Shown piece after piece: positions 8,598-17,957 of a stretch of DNA of 64,000 nucleotides. The stretch comes from Neptunomonas concharum (lineage in GTDB: Bacteria > Pseudomonadota > Gammaproteobacteria > Pseudomonadales > Balneatricaceae). The translations under genes and the position numbers were made by a program. The DNA is taken from the NCBI RefSeq assembly GCF_008630635.1, contig NZ_CP043869.1, forward strand, positions 3,038,501 through 3,102,500, written 5' to 3'. Under the pieces are notes generated by a model. That model did not search any database. It was not told the origin of the DNA and worked only from the letters and a program-made list of their open reading frames with translations. Within the stretch, counting starts at the first letter, position 1; each line of letters begins with the position of its first letter.

Positions 8598-10229
8598 ATG
8601 TCAGAGCGCATTCTTTCAGCAGAGCACGCCGCAGCGCTGATACCTAATAACGCAACCCTAGCGACAGCTGGCTTTATTGGGATTGGGTTTGCAGAAACGT
8701 TAGCCAAAGCTATCGAGCAGCGCTTTCTGACCTCAGGCCACCCAGCCCAACTCAAGCTGGTATATGCAGCAGGACAGGGGGATGGCAAAACACGTGGCCT
8801 AAACCACTTTGGACATGAAGGTATGGTTAAACGTGTTATCGGCGGACATTGGGGGCTCGCCCCAACGTTGGGCAAACTGGCACTGGATAACAAAATCGAA
8901 GCCTATAATCTTCCTCAAGGGGTTATCTGCCACCTATTTCGTGATATTGCCGCAGGTAAGCCGGGCACACTCACCCATGTGGGACTGAACACCTTTGTTG
9001 ACCCTCTTCAATCCGGGGGCAAGGTAAATACGATAACCCAGGAAGAGATTGTTGAACGACTGGAGTTAGCCGGAAAGCCTTATCTGTTTTACAAAGCCTT
9101 CCCCATTGATGTTGCCTTACTACGAGGAACAACCGCCGACCAACATGGCAATATCACGATGGAGAAAGAAGCTCTGCCACTAGAGGCTCTCGCCATTGCG
9201 CAAGCGGTTAAGAATTCGGGAGGAAAAGTTTTTGTACAAGTAGAGCGCATTACTGATCGTCACCAACTCTCCCCTGATCGTGTAAAAATCCCAGGCATTT
9301 TAGTGGATCATATCGTGCTTTCAGAAGCCGAAGATCATCCACAGACCTTCTCTGAGCAGTACAACCCTGCCTATTGCGGTGAAATTCGCACCGGTAGAAG
9401 TCTCACTCAAACACCGTTGTGCGCCCGTAAGATTATCGGACGCCGTGCCCTAATGGAGCTACGTAAAGGCTCCGTTGTAAATTTGGGTATTGGCATGCCC
9501 GAGATGATTGCGCAAGTCGCAGCCGAAGAAGGACGACTGGACGAGTTTACACTGACAGTGGAACCCGGCGGTATTGGAGGTGAGCCTGCCAGCGGGCTGA
9601 GTTTTGGCGCAGTTGCAAATGCCGACGCTATTATCGACCAACCTGCTCAATTTGATTTTTACGATGGAGGCGGCCTAGATCAAGCCTTTTTAGGCTTAGC
9701 TGAAACCTGCCCTAACGGCCATATTAACGTCAGTCGTTTTGGCCCAAGGCTCGCAGGGTGCGGAGGGTTTATCAACATTACACAAAACACAAAAGACCTC
9801 TATTTTTTAGGTACCTTCACCTCTGGAGAACAAGCGCTAGAGGTTAAAGACCACCAGCTGCACATCAAGCAAAACGGGCCGATTCGTAAGTTTTTAAAAG
9901 CAGTTGAGCAGATTACATTTAACGGCCAATACGCTTTAGAAAAGCAGCAGAATGTGATGTTTATAACAGAACGAGCGATATTCCGATTAACACCCGCAGG
10001 TCTCAAGTTGGTTGAGATTGCCCCAGGCATAGATCTGCAAAGGGATATCCTTAACCTGATGGATTTTACCCCTATCGTTGAGGATGACTATCTGGTGATG
10101 GATCCTCGACTATTCAATGAAGGCCCCATGAATCTTCAACATGTTGGCAGTATGCCCATGCGCCATATGCGACAAATTTGGAAACGCATGCTGGATCACC
10201 CATCCCCTCAAGATGAGTTCGCAGCCTAA
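8598..10229 (+). CDS. Acyl-CoA:acetate/3-ketoacid CoA-transferase (YdiF/propionate CoA-transferase type)
   Basis: This 543-residue class I CoA-transferase has both halves (alpha-like and beta-like) fused in one chain. The first half has LATAGFIGIGFAETL and LVYAAGQGDG; the second has VVNLGIGMPEMIA and VEPGGIGGEPASG, where Glu322 is the likely catalytic glutamate that carries the CoA thioester. Such enzymes swap CoA between acetate, propionate, butyrate or acetoacetate. The ATG at 8598 is used because AGGTGA lies five bases upstream; an in-frame GTG at 8589 has no comparable site. It is probably transcribed from the sigma-54 promoter at 8543 under the upstream activator, which suggests induction by a short-chain acid. 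Confidence 0.87.
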   Translation: MSERILSAEHAAALIPNNATLATAGFIGIGFAETLAKAIEQRFLTSGHPAQLKLVYAAGQGDGKTRGLNHFGHEGMVKRVIGGHWGLAPTLGKLALDNKIEAYNLPQGVICHLFRDIAAGKPGTLTHVGLNTFVDPLQSGGKVNTITQEEIVERLELAGKPYLFYKAFPIDVALLRGTTADQHGNITMEKEALPLEALAIAQAVKNSGGKVFVQVERITDRHQLSPDRVKIPGILVDHIVLSEAEDHPQTFSEQYNPAYCGEIRTGRSLTQTPLCARKIIGRRALMELRKGSVVNLGIGMPEMIAQVAAEEGRLDEFTLTVEPGGIGGEPASGLSFGAVANADAIIDQPAQFDFYDGGGLDQAFLGLAETCPNGHINVSRFGPRLAGCGGFINITQNTKDLYFLGTFTSGEQALEVKDHQLHIKQNGPIRKFLKAVEQITFNGQYALEKQQNVMFITERAIFRLTPAGLKLVEIAPGIDLQRDILNLMDFTPIVEDDYLVMDPRLFNEGPMNLQHVGSMPMRHMRQIWKRMLDHPSPQDEFAA

Positions 10230-10307
10230 GGATTAGCTAACAAGCAGGTAGGGATGGCGCCATAATCGTGCTATCGTGCAATCCTATTCCATTAGTGGGA
10301 GTCACTC

Positions 10308-10817
10308 ATGCGCACCTTAACATTGATTCGGCATGCAAAATCCAGCTGGAAGGATCCAGAGCTCGATGACTTTCTACGCCCACTGAACAAACGAGGCAAG
10401 CGAGATTTACCACTTATGGTAGAGCGTTTAGTTACAGCAGGGCTTCAGCCCGACCTTTGTCTGACTAGTGCAGCAAACCGCGCTCTTACCACCGCACAAT
10501 ATACCTGTGCTCATTTAGAAAACCAGCCTCCCTTAGCAGAGATTCCAGAGCTTTATGAGTCCTGTAAAGAAACATTATTAAACGTGCTGCAACAACAATC
10601 AGACCAATACCATTATATTATGATGTTTGGCCACAACCCTGGCTTACAGCAGCTAGGGGAATACATCACAGGAGAGCGCTTTGAAAAATTTCCTACCTGC
10701 GCTGTGATGCATATCCACCTCAGCATCACCTGCTGGTCGGAACTAGCAGCCGGTTGCGGCACTTTAAATTGGCTGGATTACCCCAAACTGCATCTTCCCT
10801 ATCTGGGTGCACCGTAA
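10308..10817 (+). CDS. SixA-like histidine phosphatase
   Basis: This 169-residue histidine phosphatase superfamily (branch 2, SixA-like) member has the catalytic LIRHAKSSW motif at the N-terminus (His9 is the likely phospho-acceptor), the LTSAANRALTTAQ segment with the second arginine, and the late FGHNPGLQQL segment with the other active-site histidine. SixA proteins dephosphorylate phosphohistidine on Hpt domains or the nitrogen PTS; the partner here is unknown. It lies 78 bases after the CoA-transferase gene and could be in its own unit. Confidence 0.83.
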   Translation: MRTLTLIRHAKSSWKDPELDDFLRPLNKRGKRDLPLMVERLVTAGLQPDLCLTSAANRALTTAQYTCAHLENQPPLAEIPELYESCKETLLNVLQQQSDQYHYIMMFGHNPGLQQLGEYITGERFEKFPTCAVMHIHLSITCWSELAAGCGTLNWLDYPKLHLPYLGAP

Positions 10818-10898
10818 CCGATACAACAACACTCTGTTGCGTGACACATCGGAAAAGCAGGATTACTATGCTGCTCTTTACCCTTAGGGGATGCCTCA

Positions 10899-11855
10899 TT
10901 GGATCTGTATTTAGACACGCTCGCCTTCACCGCTAATATCGTTGCCCCGATATTTTTTATTGTATTTATGGGCCACTTGCTAAGGCGTGCCCGTCTGATC
11001 GACGAGGCTTTCATTAGTACCGCCTCCAGACTTGTTTTTATGGTGACGTTACCCGTGCTAGTGTTTATGAGCATTGCACGCATGGATTTTCAGGCGGTCT
11101 TTAACCCCTCACAACTCATCTATGTAACCGGTGCTACGCTGATTACTTTTGTGCTGATCTGGTTTGTTGCAACCCGCTGGATAACAGCACCTGAAGATCA
11201 AGGTGTGTTTATTCAAGGAGCATTTCGCAGCAATTACGGCATTATTGGCTTAGCCGTCAGCTTTAATTTATATGGGCAAACGGGGCTTGCTCAGGCTTCT
11301 TTGCTGCTTGCACTAATCATCCCCCTATACAATGTATTAGCCATTTTTGCGCTAACACTTCCTATGAAGCGTCAGAATGCCCTATCCGTTGCTGGTATGT
11401 TCACAGAGATCTTGAAAAACCCTTTGATCATTGCCGTGTTGCTGGCGCTACCTTTCTCCTATTTTGGATTGACACTACCCGAAGTCATTGACAAGACCGG
11501 CCGCTACTTTGCGAATTTAACGTTGCCTTTAGCACTGCTGACTATTGGTGCAACCCTAAATCTCAACAGCCTGAAACACACATCCGGACAAGCGTTTTGG
11601 GCTACCGCGATAAAGCTGATTTTATTACCTCTTGTGCTGACATGGGGAGCGTGGCTGTCAGGCTTTTCATCACAGGAGATCGCATTAATGTTTATTCTTT
11701 TTGGTTGCCCTACCGCTGCGGCAAGCTTTGTGATGGCGAAAGCGATGGGCGGCAATGCGCAGCTAGCGGCCAATATTATCCTAACAACCACTTTGGGTTC
11801 TGTTTTGACCCTAAGCGGCGGTCTCTATATTCTCAGGATTATTAACTTGATCTAG
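10899..11855 (+). CDS. AEC-family (auxin efflux carrier) transporter
   Basis: This 318-residue inner-membrane protein has about ten hydrophobic spans, typical of the AEC family. Features are IFFIVFMGHLLRRARLID near the N-terminus, the FRSNYGIIGLAVSFNLYG motif after the first half, and CPTAAASFVMAKAMGGN near the end. Bacterial AEC members export or import small organic acids such as malate; the substrate is not predictable. The start is a TTG at 10899 preceded by AGGGG eight bases upstream; the nearby ATG at 10891 is in another frame and stops after seven codons. Confidence 0.82.
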   Translation: MDLYLDTLAFTANIVAPIFFIVFMGHLLRRARLIDEAFISTASRLVFMVTLPVLVFMSIARMDFQAVFNPSQLIYVTGATLITFVLIWFVATRWITAPEDQGVFIQGAFRSNYGIIGLAVSFNLYGQTGLAQASLLLALIIPLYNVLAIFALTLPMKRQNALSVAGMFTEILKNPLIIAVLLALPFSYFGLTLPEVIDKTGRYFANLTLPLALLTIGATLNLNSLKHTSGQAFWATAIKLILLPLVLTWGAWLSGFSSQEIALMFILFGCPTAAASFVMAKAMGGNAQLAANIILTTTLGSVLTLSGGLYILRIINLI

Positions 11856-11910
11856 CGAGTCACTGACACCACTGCCACTGTAAATTTATGTTTCATAGGT
11901 AACGCCAACC

Positions 11911-12522
11911 ATGCTTCACTTTTTCTCTAAAAGAAAGCTCACTCAATTCAACCAAGCCATCACCAGCGGCCATGAAGACCAGCTTGTGCGGCTTCTGAAG
12001 GCCCTCCCCCCTGAAACCCTTAATCAGCCGCTTATCAATAACTTGCTACCGACCGAAATCGCCATTCAAGCTGAACAAGCCAAATCGCTTACGTTGCTGC
12101 TCAATGCTGGCGCTCTGTCGAATCCAACCCTTGGAACAGGTACCTCATTACTACACCTGGCATTAAAGCAATCCAACAGTCTGGCTTTGATAACCCCCTT
12201 ACTTGAACAAGGCGCGGAGGTTAGAGGTTATTCAGGAGAGCTTATCAATATGTGTTTCACTCATGTAGCCCCTTCGCAATGGATGCTACATCTTAATCGC
12301 TTCAGTCAGTATGGGCTCGATATCAATCAGCCGGATCAGGCCGGCAACACCGCGTTGGATCATGCGCTACGTCATCAAGATAAAGAGCTTCTGAGCTTTT
12401 TAATCAATTCAGGCGTAAACACGCCTGAGGAATGGCCAGACTCTCTGAGTGAAGAGCTAAAAGCTTACCTGACCCGCAGCGTAGCGGATCTTCAAATACG
12501 ACAGATGTTTTTGGGGGCATAA
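11911..12522 (+). CDS. Ankyrin-repeat-like protein
   Basis: This 203-residue cytoplasmic protein without signal peptide has three to four ankyrin-like helical repeats, seen as GTSLLHLALKQSNSLALITPLLEQGAEV and GNTALDHALRHQDKELLSFLINSGVN. Ankyrin repeats mediate protein binding, so no enzymatic role is implied. It follows the AEC transporter gene by 55 bases on the same strand and is convergent with the XRE regulator gene, whose stop lies 16 bases further on. Confidence 0.72.
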   Translation: MLHFFSKRKLTQFNQAITSGHEDQLVRLLKALPPETLNQPLINNLLPTEIAIQAEQAKSLTLLLNAGALSNPTLGTGTSLLHLALKQSNSLALITPLLEQGAEVRGYSGELINMCFTHVAPSQWMLHLNRFSQYGLDINQPDQAGNTALDHALRHQDKELLSFLINSGVNTPEEWPDSLSEELKAYLTRSVADLQIRQMFLGA

Positions 12523-12537
12523 ATAAATTACTAAGGT

Positions 12538-13350
12538 TCACGTTCTCGCTTTAAAATGCCAATCCTCTGGCTGCATATCGTTTCGTACAGCTTGCTTAAT
12601 GGCTTCATCTAGCGACTCATCATCCAGGTCATACAAGCCACACATTCTCAGAGCTTTTCGTACATTCACCTTCCCTCCCAGATACTCCATAACAACCCGG
12701 GCACAACTAGGGGTACGTAAGCCACTGGCTGGCACACCTATTCTTAACCCATGTAATCGACTGATTCGATTTTTATAGCTGGGGGTGAGAATCGTTTCTG
12801 TCACCTCATTAGTCGCTAACGCTTCGTAGTCGGTTAGAAAGATGCGATCCGTCAAAAATAGTGCAACACCCAAATACTTACTGTTAAACGCTGGCTCCTC
12901 CCCCGTCTCCTTTAAGCGCTCTGTGCGCTGGTAGTAGATACCATCTCCCTGATGCTCAATGCAAATCAGGTTACGAAGAATTTTCCCCGGTACCGCCATC
13001 GACATATAGTATTCAAAGTAATAGCCCAAATACCTCTCCAACTGGTGGGAGCTTGCTTGATTAAGTATTTGCATATGCTTGCTCTCCACCTGAGCCGGCA
13101 TATCTAGAGCTACAGGAGATGGTTTAACTTGAATTAACCGGGAAAACTGAGATGCCGGCAGCATCAATTCGTACTCTTCCACACCAAAAAAATCACATAA
13201 CTTACGCATGATTGCAGGTGAGGGCTTATAGCGGCCGTTTAAGTAGCGATTAAACTGTGAACGATTCACACCCAAGCGGCGGCACATCTCAGCAATCGAC
13301 GGGTAATAGCTACATAGCAACTTCAGATTACTAGAAAGATCTTGATACAT
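12538..13350 (-). CDS. XRE-family transcriptional regulator (divergent from aspA-ansA)
   Basis: This 270-residue protein has an N-terminal XRE-type helix-turn-helix (IAEMCRRLGVNRSQFNRYLNGRYKPSPAIMRKL, about residues 19-51) and a C-terminal region of about 200 residues with no signature I recognise, perhaps ligand-sensing. It is divergent from the aspartase-asparaginase operon, and the shared intergenic region holds repeated TGATGCA elements. By analogy with Bacillus AnsR, an XRE repressor of the ansAB asparaginase-aspartase operon, it is a candidate aspartate/asparagine-responsive regulator, though it is much longer than AnsR. Confidence 0.78.
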   Translation of the reverse strand: MYQDLSSNLKLLCSYYPSIAEMCRRLGVNRSQFNRYLNGRYKPSPAIMRKLCDFFGVEEYELMLPASQFSRLIQVKPSPVALDMPAQVESKHMQILNQASSHQLERYLGYYFEYYMSMAVPGKILRNLICIEHQGDGIYYQRTERLKETGEEPAFNSKYLGVALFLTDRIFLTDYEALATNEVTETILTPSYKNRISRLHGLRIGVPASGLRTPSCARVVMEYLGGKVNVRKALRMCGLYDLDDESLDEAIKQAVRNDMQPEDWHFKART

Positions 13351-13370
13351 ACTGACCCTACTTTTAAAAG

Positions 13371-13409
13371 TGATGCATTATGATGCACTTTATACACCAT
13401 AATGCATCA
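13371..13409. promoter_or_regulatory. Candidate operator between the XRE regulator and aspA
   Basis: TGATGCATTA (13371-13380) has its exact inverted copy TAATGCATCA at 13400-13409, and a third half-site TGATGCA lies at 13381-13387. The element is 20-60 bases from the regulator start and about 85 bases upstream of aspA, so it could control both directions. It is inferred from symmetry and position. Confidence 0.6.
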
Positions 13410-13493
13410 AAAACTACATCAGTGCCAAATCGAATATACGACTTTTGTATGTTTCAATAATGACTAACCCTATACCTTAGAAGAGTATTAGCC

Positions 13494-14897
13494 ATGACTG
13501 CCCGTATTGAACACGATCTGCTCGGCGATGAAACACTACCGGAATCTGCTTGGTACGGCATACAAACCCTTAGGGCCTTGAGAAACTTCAATATTACCGG
13601 CGTTCCCATTCACCATTTTTCAGATCTTATAAATACACTGACCATGGTGAAGGAAGCAGCAGCGGAGGCAAATTACGAGCTTGGTTTACTTGATTGCAAA
13701 AAAATCAAAGCTATCCGACAAGCTTGCCAGCGTATTCGAGATGGTGAGCTACATGACCAGTTTGTCGTTGATTTAATTCAAGGCGGCGCTGGCACCTCAA
13801 CTAATATGAATGCCAATGAGGTCATTGCTAATCTGGCACTAATCACCATGGGACATCAAAAAGGTGAATATCAGTACTTGCACCCAAACAATGATATTAA
13901 TAAATCACAATCAACCAATGATGCCTACCCAACGGCAGCGCGTTTAGCCATCGTGTTAAGCACACAAGCGCTGGTTCATTCGCTTAACTCAATCCAGAAA
14001 AGTTTGGATCAAAAAGCTGATGAATTTGCAGATATCTTAAAAATGGGGCGCACACAACTACAAGATGCCGTGCCTATGACCTTAGGGCAGGAATTTAAAG
14101 CCTTCTCCGTTACCCTAGGCGAAGATATCGAGCGAATCAAAGAAGCCTGTACACTACTTTGCGAAGTCAACCTAGGTGGCACCGCCATCGGTACCGGGCT
14201 TAATACACAACGCTCTTACGCTGCTATCGCCATTGAACACCTCTCCAGGCTTTCTGGTCTACCAGTAAAATCAGCTACTCACCTGATTGAAGCTACCTCA
14301 GATATGGGAGCTTTTGTGACCATATCTTCTATACAAAAGCGCTTGGCTATTAAGCTTTCAAAAATATGCAATGATCTACGCTTGCTCAGTAGTGGGCCGC
14401 GGGCTGGGCTTAACGAGATTAATTTGCCAGCCATGCAACCAGGCTCTTCCATCATGCCGGGTAAGATTAATCCAGTCATTCCTGAGGCCGTTAACCAAAC
14501 CGCCTTTCAGGTCATAGGCCATGATCTAACTGTTACCATGGCCGCAGAAGCAGGCCAATTGCAGTTAAACGCAATGGAGCCTGTCATTGTTTATAACATT
14601 CTTAATTCAATGAAAATGCTAAGCTCCGCTATTTACATGCTGGATCATCGTTGTATTCGTGGTATCACCGCCAATAAAGCCCACTGCCACAATCAAGTGA
14701 AAGATAGCATCGGAATGATTACCGCACTTGTACCCTATATTGGGTATGACAACGCCTCACGCATTGCCAAGCATGCCTTAGTCAGTCGCTCAACCGTTGG
14801 CGAGATCATCCTGAAAGAAAAGCTTCTGGATGAAGCGACACTGAATCACCTGATGTCCCCTGCTAATATGACAGGACCAATGGAAGCTGCACTATGA
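13494..14897 (+). CDS. aspA: Aspartate ammonia-lyase (aspartase)
   Basis: This 467-residue member of the fumarase/aspartase superfamily deaminates L-aspartate to fumarate and ammonia. The signature GSSIMPGKINPVIPE (about residues 320-334) contains the catalytic serine loop; GGAGTSTNMNANEV and HPNNDINKSQSTND are the other two conserved blocks. The length matches aspartases, and the TSTNMNANEV context is more aspartase- than fumarase-like. ansA follows with a four-base overlap, so asparagine would be converted to aspartate and then fumarate by one transcript. Confidence 0.88.
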   Translation: MTARIEHDLLGDETLPESAWYGIQTLRALRNFNITGVPIHHFSDLINTLTMVKEAAAEANYELGLLDCKKIKAIRQACQRIRDGELHDQFVVDLIQGGAGTSTNMNANEVIANLALITMGHQKGEYQYLHPNNDINKSQSTNDAYPTAARLAIVLSTQALVHSLNSIQKSLDQKADEFADILKMGRTQLQDAVPMTLGQEFKAFSVTLGEDIERIKEACTLLCEVNLGGTAIGTGLNTQRSYAAIAIEHLSRLSGLPVKSATHLIEATSDMGAFVTISSIQKRLAIKLSKICNDLRLLSSGPRAGLNEINLPAMQPGSSIMPGKINPVIPEAVNQTAFQVIGHDLTVTMAAEAGQLQLNAMEPVIVYNILNSMKMLSSAIYMLDHRCIRGITANKAHCHNQVKDSIGMITALVPYIGYDNASRIAKHALVSRSTVGEIILKEKLLDEATLNHLMSPANMTGPMEAAL

Positions 14898-15904
14898 CCA
14901 AGCCCAATATTTTGATCGTTTACACCGGTGGTACCATTGGCATGTGGCCTTCAGTCCAAGGATACGAGCCCAAGGGCGGTTTTAGGCAGCTGATGAGACA
15001 ACGTCTCAACGAGGTATCCATCTCGGCATTGATGCCCTTTGATGTGTTAGAGCTGGATACTCTGATCGACAGCTCAAATATCCAGCTTGAAGACTGGGCA
15101 AAACTGGCTTCCATTATCCAAGAGAATTATGAAAAGTATGATGGCTTCGTGATTCTGCACGGCACCGATACTATGGCCTATTCCGCTTCTGCACTCTCTT
15201 TTATGTTACAAGGCTTAGACAAAGCGGTAGTTTTTACAGGCTCGCAGATTCCGCTAGCACAACCGAGAACTGACGCGACTAACAACCTTCTCAATGCAAT
15301 CGAATTCGCCCGCCTGCCGGACAATCGAGAAGTTTCCATCTGCTTTGATAGCCTGCTACTGCGAGGTAACCGCGCTAAAAAAGTCCACAGTTCGTCTCTC
15401 AGGGCCTTCGAGTCCCCTAATTTTCAGCCGCTGGGGATTGCTGGGATCAAGGTGAATTTGCATCAAACTCTCCCCCCTATTCGGCAATCAAACTTTCGCA
15501 TACCGGCTTTTTCACAGCAGGTAGCACAACTACACCTTTATCCGGGGATTACTGATACTCAACTGGATGCGATATTAACTGATCACCAGGTAAAAGGCGT
15601 CGTAATGTTAAGCTATGGGGCTGGCAACCCTCCTGATAACAATCAGCACCTTATGAAGCGATTACAGGAAGCGCGTCAACGAGGCGTTACTATTGTTAAC
15701 TTAACGCTATGCGCATCGGGTAGTGTGATTCAGGGAGCCTACGCTACCGGAGCCAAACTAAACCAACTGGGAGTCGTTCCAGGAGGAGACATGACCGTAG
15801 AAGCAGCTTTTACCAAGCTGCACTTTCTACTCGCCACCGAAGCCGACGCCACCCAAGTTAGACAAAAAATGGCAGAAAACCTGTGCGGCGAACTAAGTTG
15901 TTAG
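14894..15904 (+). CDS. ansA: Type I (cytoplasmic) L-asparaginase
   Basis: This 336-residue asparaginase without signal peptide hydrolyses L-asparagine to aspartate and ammonia. Motifs are the first catalytic threonine in VYTGGTIGMWP (about residues 10-20) and the second in ILHGTDTMAYSASALSF (about 88-104), with FTGSQIPLAQPRTDA after it. Absence of a leader and the length fit the type I cytoplasmic enzyme. It overlaps aspA by four bases (ATGA), forming an asparagine-to-fumarate operon. Confidence 0.9.
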   Translation: MTKPNILIVYTGGTIGMWPSVQGYEPKGGFRQLMRQRLNEVSISALMPFDVLELDTLIDSSNIQLEDWAKLASIIQENYEKYDGFVILHGTDTMAYSASALSFMLQGLDKAVVFTGSQIPLAQPRTDATNNLLNAIEFARLPDNREVSICFDSLLLRGNRAKKVHSSSLRAFESPNFQPLGIAGIKVNLHQTLPPIRQSNFRIPAFSQQVAQLHLYPGITDTQLDAILTDHQVKGVVMLSYGAGNPPDNNQHLMKRLQEARQRGVTIVNLTLCASGSVIQGAYATGAKLNQLGVVPGGDMTVEAAFTKLHFLLATEADATQVRQKMAENLCGELSC

Positions 15905-15916
15905 AATCCGATAACA

Positions 15917-16330
15917 TTAAGACGATTTTAGCTTAGGTAGTTCTATTTTAGGGCAGCGATCCATTACTACCTTTAAGCCTGCAGCCTGAGCTTTATGTGC
16001 CGCATCATGATTAATCACGCCTAGCTGCATCCAGATAGATTTCGCACCTACGGTAATGGCTTCATCCACCACCTCAGCAGCCGCTTCTGAATTACGGAAA
16101 ATATCGACCATATCGATTGGTTGCTCAATCTCGCTCAAGGAGCCTAAAACCGTTTTTCCATGTATTTGTTGCCCAACTTTTAATGGATTTACCGGTATCA
16201 CGTCATAGCCATGATCGAGTAAAAAACCCATCACTCGATAACTGGCACGTTCAGGCTTAGGGCTTGCACCAACTAAGGCAATCACTTTGCTATGCGTTAA
16301 CAGGTCACGAATCAAGTCTAATTCAGTCAT
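15917..16330 (-). CDS. CoA-binding domain protein (YccU-like)
   Basis: This 137-residue Rossmann-fold CoA-binding protein has IALVGASPKPERASYRVMGFLL at the N-terminus, the VIPVNP strand and the WMQLGVIN segment, all typical of the small YccU family. The family resembles the CoA-binding domain of succinyl-CoA synthetase; no reaction is established. It lies 12 bases after moeB on the same strand and ends 12 bases from the convergent ansA. Confidence 0.85.
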   Translation of the reverse strand: MTELDLIRDLLTHSKVIALVGASPKPERASYRVMGFLLDHGYDVIPVNPLKVGQQIHGKTVLGSLSEIEQPIDMVDIFRNSEAAAEVVDEAITVGAKSIWMQLGVINHDAAHKAQAAGLKVVMDRCPKIELPKLKSS

Positions 16331-16342
16331 TGCCTACTCCCT

Positions 16343-17092
16343 CTATTTTTTAGAACATACTGGGCACTTAGGATCAGGCTTCAAACGCAATGAACGCCAG
16401 TCCATATGCTTTGCATCCAACAACAATAAACGCCCCGTCAGCGTTGTACCAATATCCGCCAATATTTTTAAGGCTTCTAACGCTTGCATTGAACCTATAA
16501 TACCCACCAAAGGCGATAATACACCCGATTCAGAACAAGTTAAGTGCTCATCTTCTCCCTCTTTATAGAGGCATTGATAACATGGACTACCCTCTAGCCC
16601 CGGCTGAAACACCGCGATCTGCCCTTCCATACGAATAGCCGCACCTGACACCAAGGGCTTTTGATGAACAACACACGCACGGTTGACTGCAAAGCGCGTG
16701 GTGAAGTTATCGGTACAATCGAGCACCACATCCACCTCGCCTACTAACGTGGTTAGCGCTGCTTCATCAAGACGTTCTGTACGCTGGATAACCTTAGTAT
16801 CAGGGTTAATCTGCTGAATGGCATCGGCAGCGGAAGCAACCTTCATCAACCCAATACGGTCGGTTGTATGGGCGATCTGGCGCTGTAGGTTAGTTAACTC
16901 CACCTGATCATCATCCACCAGTATCAGGGTGCCTACACCGGCGGCTGCTAAATACAGTGCTGCGGGGCTGCCTAACCCACCCACACCCAAAATCAAAACT
17001 GTGGATTGTAGCCAGTGAGTCTGACCTTCAATATCCACATCTTGCAGCATAATTTGGCGGCTATATCGCAGTAACTGCTCATCACTCAACAT
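16343..17092 (-). CDS. moeB: Molybdopterin-synthase adenylyltransferase (MoeB/ThiF family)
   Basis: This 249-residue E1-like enzyme has the ATP-binding glycine loop LGVGGLGSPAALYLAAAGVG (about residues 34-53), the DCTDNFTTRFAVN block, and two zinc-binding Cys pairs (CYQC and CPVC near the end). It adenylates the C-terminus of MoaD or a related sulfur carrier. MoeB and ThiF are hard to separate, but the place directly after prmC in a hemA-prfA-prmC-moeB run is the pseudomonad moeB position. prmC ends three bases before it. Confidence 0.85.
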   Translation of the reverse strand: MLSDEQLLRYSRQIMLQDVDIEGQTHWLQSTVLILGVGGLGSPAALYLAAAGVGTLILVDDDQVELTNLQRQIAHTTDRIGLMKVASAADAIQQINPDTKVIQRTERLDEAALTTLVGEVDVVLDCTDNFTTRFAVNRACVVHQKPLVSGAAIRMEGQIAVFQPGLEGSPCYQCLYKEGEDEHLTCSESGVLSPLVGIIGSMQALEALKILADIGTTLTGRLLLLDAKHMDWRSLRLKPDPKCPVCSKK

Positions 17093-17095
17093 TAT

Positions 17096-17929
17096 CTAAG
17101 CCCCTTGTTTGCACCCTAAGGTAATACGGTCATTCCCGCCGTAGTCCTGATGCGTCTCAATCTGATGATACCCTAGCATAGCTAACAACTGCCTAACCGC
17201 CTCTCCTTGATTGTATCCATGCTCAAACATCAAACAGCCTTCTGGTTTTAAAAAATCCAAGGCCTGTATTGCAATCAGTTTAATATCCGCTAGGCCATGC
17301 TCATCAGCCACGAGCGCACTCAACGGTTCATAGCGAACATCTCCCTGCTGAAGATGACAATCTTGCGGGTCAATATAGGGAGGGTTACTTACAATAAGAT
17401 CAAACTGGCCATCAAGAGGCGAAAGCCAATCACCTTCGACAAAAGAGACATTGCGCAGCTGGTAGCGGGCTTGGTTTCGCTTAGCTAAAGCCACCGCGGC
17501 TGGAATACGGTCACACCCCCAAATATCCCAACTAGGTCTTTCACTGGCTAACGCTAGCGCAATGGCTCCTGTACCTGTGCCTAGATCAGCCACTCTTCGA
17601 GGGCTTTGGTCAAAACGCTCCAGTGCAACTTCTACTAATACTTCAGTATCTGGTCGAGGAATCAACGTATCAGGGGTAACCTCCAGATCCAGTGTCCAAA
17701 ACCCTCGATAACCTAGAATATAGGCGACAGGCTCGCCTTTTGTTCGCCGTGACAAACATGCCTGAAAGCGCTCCAACTGATCAGAAGAGAGTGCTTTCTC
17801 TGGCCACGCCATCAGATAGCTGGGAGGTTTTTCCAAGATATGACAAAGGATCAGTTCCAGATCCTTTTTGGGAGAGTCGCTGACCTCCAACAGTGTCGTT
17901 GATAAAGCCAGCGCATCTGAGATTTGCAA
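17096..17929 (-). CDS. prmC: Release factor glutamine N5-methyltransferase PrmC
   Basis: This 277-residue SAM-dependent methyltransferase has an N-terminal helical domain (1-80), the SAM loop VADLGTGTGAIALALA, and the NPPY active-site motif in LIVSNPPYIDPQD. It methylates the GGQ glutamine of release factors RF1 and RF2. The gene encoding RF1 (prfA) lies 28 bases upstream in the same operon, the usual pairing of enzyme and substrate. Confidence 0.95.
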   Translation of the reverse strand: MQISDALALSTTLLEVSDSPKKDLELILCHILEKPPSYLMAWPEKALSSDQLERFQACLSRRTKGEPVAYILGYRGFWTLDLEVTPDTLIPRPDTEVLVEVALERFDQSPRRVADLGTGTGAIALALASERPSWDIWGCDRIPAAVALAKRNQARYQLRNVSFVEGDWLSPLDGQFDLIVSNPPYIDPQDCHLQQGDVRYEPLSALVADEHGLADIKLIAIQALDFLKPEGCLMFEHGYNQGEAVRQLLAMLGYHQIETHQDYGGNDRITLGCKQGA

Positions 17930-17957
17930 AGCTACCCTCTCCGGTCAATAGCCGCGG

